From the NCBI RefSeq assembly GCF_003846175.1, contig NZ_ML123050.1, forward strand, positions 614,318 to 678,317: 64,000 bases of DNA. Direction: 5' to 3'. The translations under genes and the position numbers were made by a program. The notes below the pieces were generated by a model, which saw only the letters and a list, made by a program, of their open reading frames with translations, was not told the origin of the DNA and did not search any database. Below, piece by piece: positions 42,644-52,101 of the stretch (the first letter of the stretch is position 1; the number at the start of each line of letters is the position of its first letter). This DNA comes from Streptomyces sp. ADI95-17. Lineage in GTDB: Bacteria > Actinomycetota > Actinomycetes > Streptomycetales > Streptomycetaceae.

Positions 42644-43759
42644 ATGGATACGGATGCCCTGACCGCCGGCCTGTTGCAGGGACTGCGGGCGGTCAAGCCC
42701 TATCCGGCCCTGTCCCTGACCATGCCGACGCACCGCCGCGCTCCGGACAACTCCCAGGACGCCGTTCGGCTGCGCAACCTGGTGGCCGAGGCCGTCCGGC
42801 GGCTGGAGGCGGACCCCGCGGTCACCCGCGAGGCACGGACCGCGCTCAAGGAACAACTCGACCGGGCGGTCACCGAGGTGGACCCCCGGCGGGCCCTGGA
42901 CGCCCTGGTCCTCCTCGTCACCGCCGACGAGCACCAGATCTGGCAGCTTCCGCGCACCGTGCCCGCACGAGTGGTGCTCAGCGACAGCTATCTGACCCGC
43001 AATCTGGTCGCCGCGAAGGCACAGGCCCAGCCCTTCTGGGCGCTCACCGTGTCGGCCGACCGGGCCGTCCTGTGGAGCGGCACCGCGGACGCCCTGCGCG
43101 AGGAGCCCGGCGGCGGGTTCCCGCTGACGGCTCCGCAGGAGCCGTCGGACCCGCAGCGCGAGGAGCGGGTCGGCGACACCCCGAGCACCTTCAGCGACGA
43201 GGAGACGCGCAACTTCCTGCGCACGGTCGACGAGAAGCTGCGCGCGGTCCTGGCCGAGGACCCCCGCCCGCTCTATCTGGTGGGCCTCGCCCCCGCGCTC
43301 GCTCTGCTGGACGAGGTCGGGGAGAGCGCCAAGCCGGCCGTCGGCCGGGTCACCAAGGGTGTGCCTGCCGACATGTCACCGAGCGAGCTGCTCAAGGAGC
43401 TGCGTCCGGCACTCGACGAACGGCAGCAGCGGTTCGCCGCGGAGATCGACGGCAGGCTGGACGAGGCCCGTGGCCGTCGTGCCTTCGCCGGCGGTCTGGA
43501 CGAGGTGTGGGCGGCCGTACGGGAGGGCCGTGCCGGACTGGTCGCGGTGGAGGAGCACTTCCAGCAGACGGTCCGGGTGACGGACGGGCACCTGGAGCCG
43601 GTGACCGGCGGGACCGTGGACCTCACGGACGGCACGGTCCGCGAGGACATCGTGGACGAGCTCGTCGAGGCGGCCCTGGACAGCGGCGCCGACGTGGTCT
43701 TCCTGCCGGACGGCTCGCTCGCCGAGCACGGACGGATCGCGGCGGCCCTGCGCTACTGA
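42644..43759 (+). CDS. baeRF3-like (bacterial eRF1-related) protein
   Basis: The 371-residue protein resembles the bacterial archaeo-eukaryotic release factor families. There is an N-terminal helical region (PYPALSLTMPTHRR, then RLRNLVAEAVRRLE) and a middle RNase H-like region (WALTVSADRAVLWSG, LYLVGLAPALALLDEV). A C-terminal L7Ae-like part has VDELVEAALDSGADVVFLPD. These proteins are thought to act on stalled or hibernating ribosomes, but the role in actinobacteria is not established. The start follows GGGAGAG. A strong terminator lies 27 bases after the stop. Confidence 0.78.
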   Translation: MDTDALTAGLLQGLRAVKPYPALSLTMPTHRRAPDNSQDAVRLRNLVAEAVRRLEADPAVTREARTALKEQLDRAVTEVDPRRALDALVLLVTADEHQIWQLPRTVPARVVLSDSYLTRNLVAAKAQAQPFWALTVSADRAVLWSGTADALREEPGGGFPLTAPQEPSDPQREERVGDTPSTFSDEETRNFLRTVDEKLRAVLAEDPRPLYLVGLAPALALLDEVGESAKPAVGRVTKGVPADMSPSELLKELRPALDERQQRFAAEIDGRLDEARGRRAFAGGLDEVWAAVREGRAGLVAVEEHFQQTVRVTDGHLEPVTGGTVDLTDGTVREDIVDELVEAALDSGADVVFLPDGSLAEHGRIAAALRY

Positions 43760-43786
43760 ACGGACCGGCGCGACGCCGTACCCCTC

Positions 43787-43823
43787 CCCCGGGCCCGCAT
43801 GTCCCAGGCATGCGGGCCCGGGG
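43787..43823. terminator. strong hairpin terminator
   Basis: A perfect 15-bp stem (CCCCGGGCCCGCATG with its complement) closes a 7-base loop, TCCCAGG, between the baeRF gene and the next gene. Confidence 0.88.
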
Positions 43824-43893
43824 CGTCGCTGGGAGACTGGGGAGGGGCCCGCCGGGCCCCGGCGCAGGTCCCGGAGAGAAAGGTGACCGCACC

Positions 43894-44217
43894 ATGCCAC
43901 GCGGATCCAATGCCAAGCGGGAACGGCAGTACGAGCACATCAAGGAGAGCGCGCAGGAGCGCGGGGTGAGCGAGGAACGCGCCGAGGAGATCGCGGCCCG
44001 TACGGTCAACAAGGCACGCGCCCGCGCCGGTGACTCGAGGACGGCGAGCCGCACCTCCATCGAGGACATGTCCTCCTCGCGGCGCGGCGGTCTGCGCTCC
44101 CACAGCGGAGCGGAGGGGCCGACCCGCGACCAGCTCTACGAAGAGGCGAAGAAGAAGAACATCCACGGGCGGTCGAACATGACGAAGGCCGAGCTGGCAC
44201 GCGCGGTCGGCCGCTGA
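43894..44217 (+). CDS. small Rho-N-like protein (often annotated plasmid stabilization protein)
   Basis: The 107-residue basic protein opens MPRGSNAKRERQYEHIKESA, then a helix with AEEIAARTVNKARA (DUF7218-type). It ends with a Rho termination factor N-terminal-like SAP motif (RDQLYEEAKKKNIHGRSNMT, KAELARAV). It may bind nucleic acids. The ATG follows a GGAGAGAAAGG stretch. It is convergent with the phosphoketolase gene. Confidence 0.72.
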   Translation: MPRGSNAKRERQYEHIKESAQERGVSEERAEEIAARTVNKARARAGDSRTASRTSIEDMSSSRRGGLRSHSGAEGPTRDQLYEEAKKKNIHGRSNMTKAELARAVGR

Positions 44218-44243
44218 GCCCGCGCCGGGCGCACGGGGCGGTG

Positions 44244-46640
44244 TCAGCCGCTCCAGGTCCAGTCGGCCACCTCGGGCAGGTCCGTGCCGTGTTCGCGGAT
44301 CCAGGCGTGGTGGCGGGTGCGGGCGTCCGCCATCGCCTGGCGCACGGCCACGGCGCGGACGCCGAGGCCGGGCACCCGGTCGATGACGTCCATCACCAGC
44401 CGGTAACGGTCCAGGTCGTTGCGGACCACCATGTCGAAGGGCGTCGTGGTGGTGCCCTCCTCCTTGTAGCCCCGCACATGCAGCTGCCCGTGGCCCGCGC
44501 GCCGGTAGGCGAGCCGGTGGATCAGCCAGGGGTAACCGTGGTACGCGAAGATCACGGGGGTGTCCCTGGTGAACACCGCGTCGTACTCGGAGTCCGGCAT
44601 CCCGTGCGGGTGCTCCCCGCGGGGCAGCAGCCGTGCCATGTCGACCACGTTGACCACGCGTACGGCCAGTTCCGGCAGGTGGGTGCGGAGCAGGCCGGCG
44701 GCGGCCAGTGTCTCCAGCGTGGGTACGTCGCCGGCGCAGGCGAGCACCACGTCGGGTGCGCGGCTGCCGTCCTCCGTGCCCGCCCATTCCCACACACCGG
44801 CGCCTCGGGCGCAGTGCGCGCGGGCCTGGTCGATGGTGAGCCAGTCGAAGGACGGCTGTTTGCCGGCCACGATCACATTGACGTAGTCGCGGCTGCGCAG
44901 CGCGTGGTCGGCGACGGAGAGCAGGGTGTTGGCGTCCGGCGGCAGATACACCCGTACGACCTCGGGACTCTTGTTGAGGATGTGGTCGACGAAGCCCGGG
45001 TCCTGGTGGGAGAAGCCGTTGTGGTCCTGGCGCCAGACGTGCGAGGTGAGCAGGTAGTTGAGCGAGGCGATGGGACGGCGCCAGGCCAGCCGGCGGGAGG
45101 TCCTGAGCCATTTGATGTGCTGGTTGACCATCGAGTCGACGATGTGGGCGAACGCCTCGTAGCAGGAGAAGAGGCCGTGCCGGCCGGTGAGGAGGTAGCC
45201 CTCCAGCCAGCCCTGGCACAGGTGCTCGGAGAGCACTTCCATGACGCGTCCGTCGCGGGCGAGGTGCTCGTCGGTCGGCAGCGTCCGTTCCTGCCAGGCC
45301 TTGGCGGTGGCGCCGTAGAGGGCGTCGAGCCGGTTCGAGGCGGTCTCGTCGGGGCCCACGACGCGGAAGTCGCGGCGCTCCGCGGTGGCTGCCATGACGG
45401 CCTCCAGCAGACCGCCGAGCACCCGGGTCGGCTCGTGCAGCACGGTGCCGGGTCTGTCGACCCGGACGGCGTGGTCGTCCAGCGGCGGGATCGGCAGATC
45501 GCGCAGGAGCAGACCGCCGTTGGCGTACGGGGTCGAGCCGAGCCGGGCGTCGCCCTCGGGTACACAGGCGAGCACCTGGGGGGTGGGCCGTCCGGACGCG
45601 TCGAAGAGTTCCTCGGGCCGGTAGGAGCGCATCCACTCCTCCAGCTGCCGCAGATGCTCCTGGTCGTCCCGGACGCCGGGCAGCGGGACCTGGTGGGCGC
45701 GCCAGGTGCCTTCGACGGGCACCCCGTCGACCTCGACCGGGCCGGTCCAGCCCTTGGGGGTGCGCAGCACGATCATCGGCCAGTGCGGGCGGCGGGTGTC
45801 TCCGCCGGTGCGGGCGGCCGCCTGGAGTTCCCGGATCCGGTCGACGGCCAGGTCCATCGCGGCGGCCATCGCCCGGTGGACGCCGATCGGCTCGTCGCCG
45901 CCGACGTACAGCGGGTCGTGGCCGTAGCCGCGCAACAGGGCGTCGAGCTCCGTCTCGGGGAGGCGGGCGAGCACGGTCGGGTTGGCGATCTTGTAGCCGT
46001 TGAGATGGAGGACCGGGAGGACGGCCCCGTCGTGCACCGGGTCGAGGAACTTGTTGGAGTGCCAGGACGCGGCGAGCGGTCCGGTCTCGGCCTCGCCGTC
46101 GCCGATGACGCAGGTGACGATCAGCCCGGGGTGGTCCAGGGCGGCCCCGTAGGCGTGGGTGAGGGCGTAGCCGAGTTCGCCGCCCTCGTGGATGGAGCCG
46201 GGTGTCTCGGGTGCCACATGGCTGGGCACCCCGCCGGGGAAGGAGAACTGTCTGAACAGCAGTCCCATGCCTTCGGCGTCCCGGGTGACGTCCGGGTACG
46301 TCTCCGAATAGCTGCCCTCCAGCCAGGAGTTGGCGAGGACGGCGGGTCCGCCGTGGCCGGGGCCCCAGACGCAGAGTCCCTGGACTCCGCGCGAGCTGAT
46401 GACGCGGTTGAGGTGGGTGTGGACCAGGTTCAGTCCGGGTGAGGTGCCCCAGTGGCCGAGCAGGCGGGGCTTGATGTGTTCCCGGGCCAGCGGCCGGGTC
46501 AGGAGCGGGTTGGCCATCAGATAGATCTGGCCGACGGTCAGGTAGTTGGCGGCCCGCCAGTATGCGTCGAGTGCCGCGACCTCCTCGTCGGACGGGCCGG
46601 TGGGGCCGGAAGCGGCCGCCGGGCCGGGGGCGTTGCTCAT
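44244..46640 (-). CDS. xfp: phosphoketolase (XFP family)
   Basis: The 798-residue thiamine-diphosphate enzyme begins with AALDAYWRAANYLTVGQIYLM. It has the TPP motif GDGEAETGPLAASWHSNKFL (residues about 183-202), HLNGYKIANPT, SHQDPGFVDHI and GYKEEGTTTTPFDM. Length and motifs match xylulose-5-phosphate/fructose-6-phosphate phosphoketolases, which make acetyl phosphate and a triose or tetrose phosphate. It may feed acetyl-CoA or ATP supply. It is followed upstream by the aldehyde dehydrogenase gene, ending 40 bases before its start. Confidence 0.95.
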   Translation of the reverse strand: MSNAPGPAAASGPTGPSDEEVAALDAYWRAANYLTVGQIYLMANPLLTRPLAREHIKPRLLGHWGTSPGLNLVHTHLNRVISSRGVQGLCVWGPGHGGPAVLANSWLEGSYSETYPDVTRDAEGMGLLFRQFSFPGGVPSHVAPETPGSIHEGGELGYALTHAYGAALDHPGLIVTCVIGDGEAETGPLAASWHSNKFLDPVHDGAVLPVLHLNGYKIANPTVLARLPETELDALLRGYGHDPLYVGGDEPIGVHRAMAAAMDLAVDRIRELQAAARTGGDTRRPHWPMIVLRTPKGWTGPVEVDGVPVEGTWRAHQVPLPGVRDDQEHLRQLEEWMRSYRPEELFDASGRPTPQVLACVPEGDARLGSTPYANGGLLLRDLPIPPLDDHAVRVDRPGTVLHEPTRVLGGLLEAVMAATAERRDFRVVGPDETASNRLDALYGATAKAWQERTLPTDEHLARDGRVMEVLSEHLCQGWLEGYLLTGRHGLFSCYEAFAHIVDSMVNQHIKWLRTSRRLAWRRPIASLNYLLTSHVWRQDHNGFSHQDPGFVDHILNKSPEVVRVYLPPDANTLLSVADHALRSRDYVNVIVAGKQPSFDWLTIDQARAHCARGAGVWEWAGTEDGSRAPDVVLACAGDVPTLETLAAAGLLRTHLPELAVRVVNVVDMARLLPRGEHPHGMPDSEYDAVFTRDTPVIFAYHGYPWLIHRLAYRRAGHGQLHVRGYKEEGTTTTPFDMVVRNDLDRYRLVMDVIDRVPGLGVRAVAVRQAMADARTRHHAWIREHGTDLPEVADWTWSG

Positions 46641-46680
46641 CGTGTCTCCAGACGGGAGGCTTCAGTGCGCTGGGCAGGTC

Positions 46681-48099
46681 CTAGGGTCCGACGGGCTCGG
46701 GGCCGTACCAGACCGTGGTCGCGTTGCAGAACGCGCGGATGCCCTGCCCGGCGAGTTCGCGTCCGTAGCCGGAGCGCTTCACACCGCCGAAGGGCAGTGC
46801 GGGATGGGACGCCGTCATGCCGTTGAAGAAGACACCGCCCGCCTCCAGGTCGCGTACGCAGCGGCGTGCCTCGTCCGCGTCGCGGGTCCATACGTTGGAG
46901 CTGAGGCCGAAGGGGCTGTCGTTGGCGAGTGCCACGGCTTCGTCCAGACCGTCGACGCGGTAGAGGGAGGCGACGGGGCCGAAGGTCTCCTCGTGGTGGA
47001 TGCGCATGGCGGGGGTGATCCCGGTGAGGACCGTGGGGGCGTAGAACCAGCCCCGCTCCAGTTCCGGGGCGAGCCCGTCGGGCCTGCCGCCTCCGCACAG
47101 CGCCCGCGCACCCTGCCGTACCGCGTCGTCCACCAGCTCTTCCAGGTCGGCACGGCCCTGTTCGCTGGCGAGGGGGCCGACCTCGGTGGATTCCTGCATG
47201 GGGTCGCCGACCGTCAGGTGGCTCATGCCCACGGTGAACCGTTCGGCGAACTCCTCGTACACCTCGGTGTGCACGATGAACCGTTTGGCGGCGATGCAGG
47301 ACTGCCCGTTGTTCTGCACCCGTGCGGTCACGGCGGTGCGGGCGGCCCTGGCGACGTCCGCGGACCGCATGACGAGGTACGGGTCGCTGCCGCCCAGTTC
47401 CAGGACGGTGTGCTTCACCTCGTCGCCGGCGATCGACGCGACCGAGCGGCCGGCCGGTTCGCTGCCGGTGAGGGTGGCCGCGGCGACCCGGCGGTCACGC
47501 AGGATCGCCTCGACCGCACCCGATCCCACCAGCAGGCTCTGGAAGCAGCCCGCCGGGAATCCGGCCCGGCGGAACAGGCCCTCCAGATACATCGCCGTCT
47601 GCGGGACGTTGGAGGCGTGCTTGAGCAGGCCGACGTTGCCCGCCATGAGGGCCGGGGCGGCGAACCGTACGACCTGCCAGAGCGGGAAGTTCCACGGCAT
47701 CACGGCGAGCACGGGGCCGAGCGGGCGGTAGTGGACGTAGGCACGCGAGGCGCCGGAGTCCGCCACGTCGGCCGGGGACGGGTGCTGGTCGGCGAGGAGC
47801 TCCTCCGCGTGCGCCGCGTACCAGCGCATCGCCTTGGCACATTTGGCGGCCTCCGCGCGGGCCGCCTTGACGGGTTTGCCCATTTCGGTGGTCATGGTGC
47901 GCGCGATGTCCTGCTGGTCCTCGTCGAGCAGCCCGGCGGCCTGGTTCAGCAGCCGGGCACGTTCGGTGAACCCGGTGGTGCGGTACTGCCCGTACGCGGT
48001 GGCGGCGGCGTCGAGCCGCTGCTCGATCCCCGCGTCGTCGAGCGCTTCGAATCTTCTGAGGGTTTCGCCGTTCGCGGGATTGACCGTCGCGATGGGCAT
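46681..48099 (-). CDS. gabD: NAD(P)-dependent succinate-semialdehyde-type dehydrogenase
   Basis: The 472-residue protein is an aldehyde dehydrogenase. It has MPWNFPLWQVVRFAAPALM with the catalytic Asn, LTGSEPAGRSV, the general base in VLELGGSDPYLV, and the nucleophile in NNGQSCIAAKRF. The end is FGGVKRSGYGRELAGQGIRA. The CIAAKR signature and the early FEALDDAGIEQRLDAA segment resemble GabD/Sad enzymes that oxidise succinate semialdehyde. Substrate choice is by family similarity. It probably shares a transcript with xfp. Confidence 0.87.
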   Translation of the reverse strand: MPIATVNPANGETLRRFEALDDAGIEQRLDAAATAYGQYRTTGFTERARLLNQAAGLLDEDQQDIARTMTTEMGKPVKAARAEAAKCAKAMRWYAAHAEELLADQHPSPADVADSGASRAYVHYRPLGPVLAVMPWNFPLWQVVRFAAPALMAGNVGLLKHASNVPQTAMYLEGLFRRAGFPAGCFQSLLVGSGAVEAILRDRRVAAATLTGSEPAGRSVASIAGDEVKHTVLELGGSDPYLVMRSADVARAARTAVTARVQNNGQSCIAAKRFIVHTEVYEEFAERFTVGMSHLTVGDPMQESTEVGPLASEQGRADLEELVDDAVRQGARALCGGGRPDGLAPELERGWFYAPTVLTGITPAMRIHHEETFGPVASLYRVDGLDEAVALANDSPFGLSSNVWTRDADEARRCVRDLEAGGVFFNGMTASHPALPFGGVKRSGYGRELAGQGIRAFCNATTVWYGPEPVGP

Positions 48100-48276
48100 G
48101 GCCGTGTCCTCCTTGCCTCGGTCCTTCGACCGTGCCGTGCCGTACGCCGCGCCGCAACGCGGCCCGCCGGGCGGACACCCGGCCGGCGCGGTCCGTGCGT
48201 GCGGTGTGCACGTCGTCCGCGCCGGGGGATCGTCCAGCGGGTGCGGCCGGCGGCGGTGCCGTCCCGGTGGCCCGGT

Positions 48277-48774
48277 TCAGACGAGAGCGGGGTCGGATGC
48301 GGTCGTGGGCACGGGGGCGGCGGCCTCGACGGGCGGGCGCCGGAACTCGCGCACACCGGGCAGCGGCGGCAGCCGCACCGGGTCGACGCTGTACGGCTCC
48401 TTGGCGTACCGGGTGAACCAGACGACCTTGCCCTCGGCCGTGCGGCAGGTGCCCCAGCTGTCGCTCAGGGCCATGACCCGGCTCAGGCCACCGCCGCCGT
48501 TGCTGAGCAGCCGCGGCATCTCGGAGCCGTTGTCGGCGACGGAGACCGTGAGGTGCCGCCCGGACCAGCGGAGTTCGACGACGCAGTTGTTGTCGTCACC
48601 GACATGCCGGTGGACATTGGTCAGCAGCTCCTCCACACCACGGCATACCGGCCGGATATGGAGTTCGAGACTCCAGTGGCGGAGGTGTGCCGCGATTATT
48701 CGTCGCAGCTGGGTCACACGCTCTGCCGAAACCTGGAGTTCGACCAGGTAGTGCCGGTCGAGTGGAACGGTCAT
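48277..48774 (-). CDS. RsbW-like ATP-binding protein (anti-sigma regulator type)
   Basis: The 165-residue protein has a HATPase_c_2 domain with the N-box GVEELLTNVHRH (residues about 46-57), G1 VADNGSEMP and a GGGLSRVMALSD G2 region. These single-domain histidine-kinase-like ATPases of Streptomyces act as anti-sigma or signalling kinases. No anti-anti-sigma partner is adjacent, although the glutaminase 6 kb away has a STAS domain. The Pro-rich C-terminal 35 residues look disordered. Confidence 0.85.
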   Translation of the reverse strand: MTVPLDRHYLVELQVSAERVTQLRRIIAAHLRHWSLELHIRPVCRGVEELLTNVHRHVGDDNNCVVELRWSGRHLTVSVADNGSEMPRLLSNGGGGLSRVMALSDSWGTCRTAEGKVVWFTRYAKEPYSVDPVRLPPLPGVREFRRPPVEAAAPVPTTASDPALV

Positions 48775-48838
48775 CGTCGAGGCTCCTCACATCGAGGCCC
48801 ACTGACTTCGCCCCGTTGAACCAACGACCCCCGAACAC

Positions 48839-48861
48839 GAAGTGTGAGCAGATGTCACTTC
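48839..48861. terminator. inverted repeat downstream of the Mo-hydroxylase operon
   Basis: GAAGTG (48839-48844) and CACTTC (48856-48861) form a short stem with an 11-base loop. It lies between the end of the oxidoreductase operon and the start of the ATPase gene. It may be a weak terminator or an operator for the latter. Confidence 0.35.
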
Positions 48862-48947
48862 TGGGTCACTCCTCAGAGTGGACCGGCGGAGGCGGTCCCG
48901 CAACACAAGGAACACCCGGTCGGCCGCGGCTCAGGGGGCCGCCCGGG

Positions 48948-51047
48948 TCACAGGAGGTACGGCAGCAGGGTGTCCGGGGTGAGCGGAAGGCTGCGGAGCC
49001 TGATGCCGGTGGCGTGCCGGACGGCGTTGCCGACGGCCGCCGCGGCGCCGACGATGCCGATCTCGCCGATGCCCTTGCTGCCCATCGGGTTGAGGTGCGG
49101 ATCCTCCTCGTCGATCCAGTGCGCCTCGATCTCCTGCACGTCGGCGCAGGCCGGCACATGGTAGGAGGCGAGATCGTTCTCGGTGTAGTCCCCGAAGACG
49201 GGGTCCATGGTGGAGGACTCGGTCAGCGCCATGCCGATCCCCATGGTCATGCCGCCGATGAACTGGGAGCGCGCCGTGCGGGAGTTGAGGATGCGTCCGG
49301 CGGCGAAGACGCCGAGCATCCGGCGCAGCCGCACCTCTCCCGTCCGTGAGTGCACGGCGACTTCGGCGAAGTGTGCGCCGAACGCGTGGCGTGCGTACGG
49401 GGACTGTCCGGCGGTCTCCTGCTGGGTGTCGGCGGTGACGGTGAGCCCATCGGCGGGGACCGGGCCGGTGCGCTCACGCAACTGCCGCAGCAGCAGGGTG
49501 CACGCCTTGTGCACGGACCAGCCCCAGGAGGCGGTGCCGGACGATCCGCCCGCCAGTGGGGCGTCGGGCAGTTCGCTGCTGCCGATGTCGATCCGGACGT
49601 TGTCCACGGGGGTGGCCAGGACGTCGGCGGCGATCTGCGCGAGCACGGTGCGGGCGCCGGTGCCGATGTCGGTGGCGTTGACCCGGATGCGGTACGAGCC
49701 GTCGGCGGCCGCGTGCGCCGAGGCGCTGGAGGCGGCGATGTAGACGGGGTAGGTGGCGGCGGCGACGCCCGTGCCGAGCAGCAGCGGCCCCTCCTCCCGG
49801 CTCGCGGGGCGCGGATCGCGGTCGTACCAGCCGAAGCGCGCGGCGCCCTTCTCCAGGCAGGCGGCCAGCCCGCGGCTGCTGAACGCGCGCCCGGAGTCCG
49901 GTTCGATGCCCGGATCGTTGCGGATGCGCAGTTCGACGGGGTCCATGCCGAGGGCCGAGGCGAGTTCGTCCATCGCCGATTCGAGCGCGTACATGCCCGG
50001 GGCCTCGCCCGGTGCGCGCATCCAGGAGGGGCTCGGCACGTCCAGGGCGACCACCTGGTGGGCGGTGCGGCTGGTGGTGGAGCCGTACATGATCCGGGTC
50101 GGGACGGCCGCCTGCTCCACGAACTCCTTGATGGTGGAGGTGTGGGTGATGATCTCGTGGTCGATCGCGGTGAGGGTGCCGTCGAGTTCGGCGCCGAGCC
50201 GGATGTGCTGGATGGTGGGGGCGCGATGGCCGACCACGGCGGCCAGCTGGCGGCGGGGCAGCGCGATCTTGACGGGGCGGCCGGTGTGGCGGGCGGCCAT
50301 GGCGGCCAGGACGGTCTGCGGGCGCGGGGTGCCCTTGGATCCGAAGCCGCCGCCGACGTGCTCGGAGACGGCCGTGATCTGCTGCGGCCTCAGTCCGAAG
50401 GCGGTGGCGAGGCTGTCGCGGACCGTGGTGGAGCCCTGGCTGGAGTCGTGGACGGTCAGATGTCCGTCGTCGTCCCACCGCGCCGTCGTGGCGTGCGGCT
50501 CCATGGGGTGGTTGTGCAGGGCGCCGACGGAGTAGGTGGCGTCGACCTGTACGGGTGCCGTGACGAAGGCCCGGTCGGTGTCGCCGCGTTCCCGGACGGC
50601 GGGGTAGCCGCCGTTGACGATCTCCGGGGTGTACAGACCGGGGTGGTCCTCGGTCAGCAGGACGTCGTGCCCGTCGGTCTCGTACGTGATCCGCAGCGCC
50701 TCGGCCCCGGCGCGGGCGCCCTCCGGGGTGTCGGCCACCACGAGCGCGACGGGCCAGCCCCGGTGCGGCACCCGGCCGTTCTGGAGGACGGCGAGGATCG
50801 GGTCGTCGGGCTCCTTCAGCCGGGGCGCGTTGTGGTGGGTGAGCACGGCGTGCACGCCCGGCAGGGCCAGTACCTCGTCCGCGTGGACGGCGTCGACGCG
50901 GCCGCGGGCGATCGTGGCGGGGACGGGCCGGCCGTACAGGCACCCCGGCGGGGTGTGCTCGGCGGCGTAGCGGGCGGTGCCGGTGACCTTGTCCCGGCCC
51001 TCGCGGCGGACGACGGGGGTGCCCAGTGGTGACGGGGCCTGGCTCAT
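48948..51047 (-). CDS. xanthine-dehydrogenase-family molybdopterin-binding subunit (PaoC-like)
   Basis: The 699-residue large subunit begins with GTPVVRREGRDKVTGTARYA. It contains HNHPMEPHATTARW, EHVGGGFGSKG for cofactor binding, and near the C-terminus GSKGIGEIGIVGAAAAVGNA, with the active-site glutamate that deprotonates Mo-bound water. It is the catalytic part of a three-subunit aldehyde-type oxidoreductase, resembling PaoC/YagR. It is the last gene of the operon; the FAD and iron-sulfur subunits are directly upstream. No export signal is visible on it. Confidence 0.92.
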   Translation of the reverse strand: MSQAPSPLGTPVVRREGRDKVTGTARYAAEHTPPGCLYGRPVPATIARGRVDAVHADEVLALPGVHAVLTHHNAPRLKEPDDPILAVLQNGRVPHRGWPVALVVADTPEGARAGAEALRITYETDGHDVLLTEDHPGLYTPEIVNGGYPAVRERGDTDRAFVTAPVQVDATYSVGALHNHPMEPHATTARWDDDGHLTVHDSSQGSTTVRDSLATAFGLRPQQITAVSEHVGGGFGSKGTPRPQTVLAAMAARHTGRPVKIALPRRQLAAVVGHRAPTIQHIRLGAELDGTLTAIDHEIITHTSTIKEFVEQAAVPTRIMYGSTTSRTAHQVVALDVPSPSWMRAPGEAPGMYALESAMDELASALGMDPVELRIRNDPGIEPDSGRAFSSRGLAACLEKGAARFGWYDRDPRPASREEGPLLLGTGVAAATYPVYIAASSASAHAAADGSYRIRVNATDIGTGARTVLAQIAADVLATPVDNVRIDIGSSELPDAPLAGGSSGTASWGWSVHKACTLLLRQLRERTGPVPADGLTVTADTQQETAGQSPYARHAFGAHFAEVAVHSRTGEVRLRRMLGVFAAGRILNSRTARSQFIGGMTMGIGMALTESSTMDPVFGDYTENDLASYHVPACADVQEIEAHWIDEEDPHLNPMGSKGIGEIGIVGAAAAVGNAVRHATGIRLRSLPLTPDTLLPYLL

Positions 51048-51114
51048 GACGGGGTCCTCACGGCGGGGGGCGGCGTTGGTGCGGTTGCTCAGCTGTCGGC
51101 GGGCGGCGGGTCGC

Positions 51115-52101
51115 TCAGCTGTCGGCGGCGAGTTCGGCGAGCGCGTCGACGGCCAGATTGCGGGCGAGGCCCACCTTGAAGGCGTTCTCGCGCAGCGGAC
51201 GGGCCGCGGCGAGTTCGGCGTCCACCGCCCGTTCGAAGGTCTCCTCGGTGGCCGGTGCGCCCCGGAGCAGGTCCTCGGCGGTCCGGGCGCGCCAGGGCCG
51301 GTGGGCGAGGCCGCCGAAGGCCAGCGCGGCGTGCTCGATCCGACCGCCCCGGACGCTCAGTACGGCGGCGACGGACGCGAGGGCGAAGGCGAAGGAGGCG
51401 CGGTCGCGGGCCTTGCGGTAGAGGGAGGCGGCGCCTTCCGGGCGTGGTGGCAGGACCAGCTCGGTGATGAGTTCGCCCGGCCGGATCTCGGTGTCCCGGT
51501 CGGGGGTGTCGCCCGGCAGGCGGTGGAATCCGGTGGCGGGCACGGTCCGCCCGCCGTCCGGTCCGTGCAGGTGGACGGTGGCGTCGAGGGCGGACAGGGC
51601 GACGGCCATGTCGGACGGGTGGGTGGCGACGCAGTGCGTGGAGTGGCCGAGCACGGCGAGGTCGCGCTGCGCGCTGTCGAGGGCGGGGCAGCCGGTGCCG
51701 GGTTGCCGTTTGTTGCACGGCTTGGAGGTGTCCTGGAAGTACGCGCACCGGGTGCGTTGCAGCAGGTTCCCACCGGTCGTGGCGGTGTTGCGGAGCTGCC
51801 CGGAGGCGCCGGACAGCAGCGCCTGGGACAGGGCGGGGTAGCGGGTGCGTACCGAGTGATGGGCGGCCAGGGCGCTGTTGCGTACGGTCGCGCCGATCCG
51901 CAGGCCGCCGTCCTCGGTGTCGGCCACGTGGTCCAGCGGCAATCTGCTGATGTCGATGAGCCGGTCCGGGGCCGCCACGCCGAGCTTCATCAGGTCGACG
52001 AGGTTGGTGCCGCCGCCGAGGAACAGGGCGCCGGGGTGCGCGGCGTGTTCGCGTACCGCTTCCTCGGCGGACCGGGCGCGGAGATAGCCGAATGGTTTCA
52101 C
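51115..52101 (-). CDS. FAD-binding subunit with extra iron-sulfur loop (PaoB-like)
   Basis: The 328-residue subunit shows GALFLGGGTNLVDLMKLG (FAD pyrophosphate loop) and QLRNTATTGGNLLQRTRC. The segment RCAYFQDTSKPCNKRQPGTG followed by C matches the four-cysteine loop that holds a [4Fe-4S] cluster in PaoB and 4-hydroxybenzoyl-CoA reductase-type proteins. GTG at 52101 overlaps the iron-sulfur gene stop by four bases. The subunit passes electrons from the iron-sulfur clusters to its FAD. Confidence 0.91.
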   Translation of the reverse strand: MKPFGYLRARSAEEAVREHAAHPGALFLGGGTNLVDLMKLGVAAPDRLIDISRLPLDHVADTEDGGLRIGATVRNSALAAHHSVRTRYPALSQALLSGASGQLRNTATTGGNLLQRTRCAYFQDTSKPCNKRQPGTGCPALDSAQRDLAVLGHSTHCVATHPSDMAVALSALDATVHLHGPDGGRTVPATGFHRLPGDTPDRDTEIRPGELITELVLPPRPEGAASLYRKARDRASFAFALASVAAVLSVRGGRIEHAALAFGGLAHRPWRARTAEDLLRGAPATEETFERAVDAELAAARPLRENAFKVGLARNLAVDALAELAADS

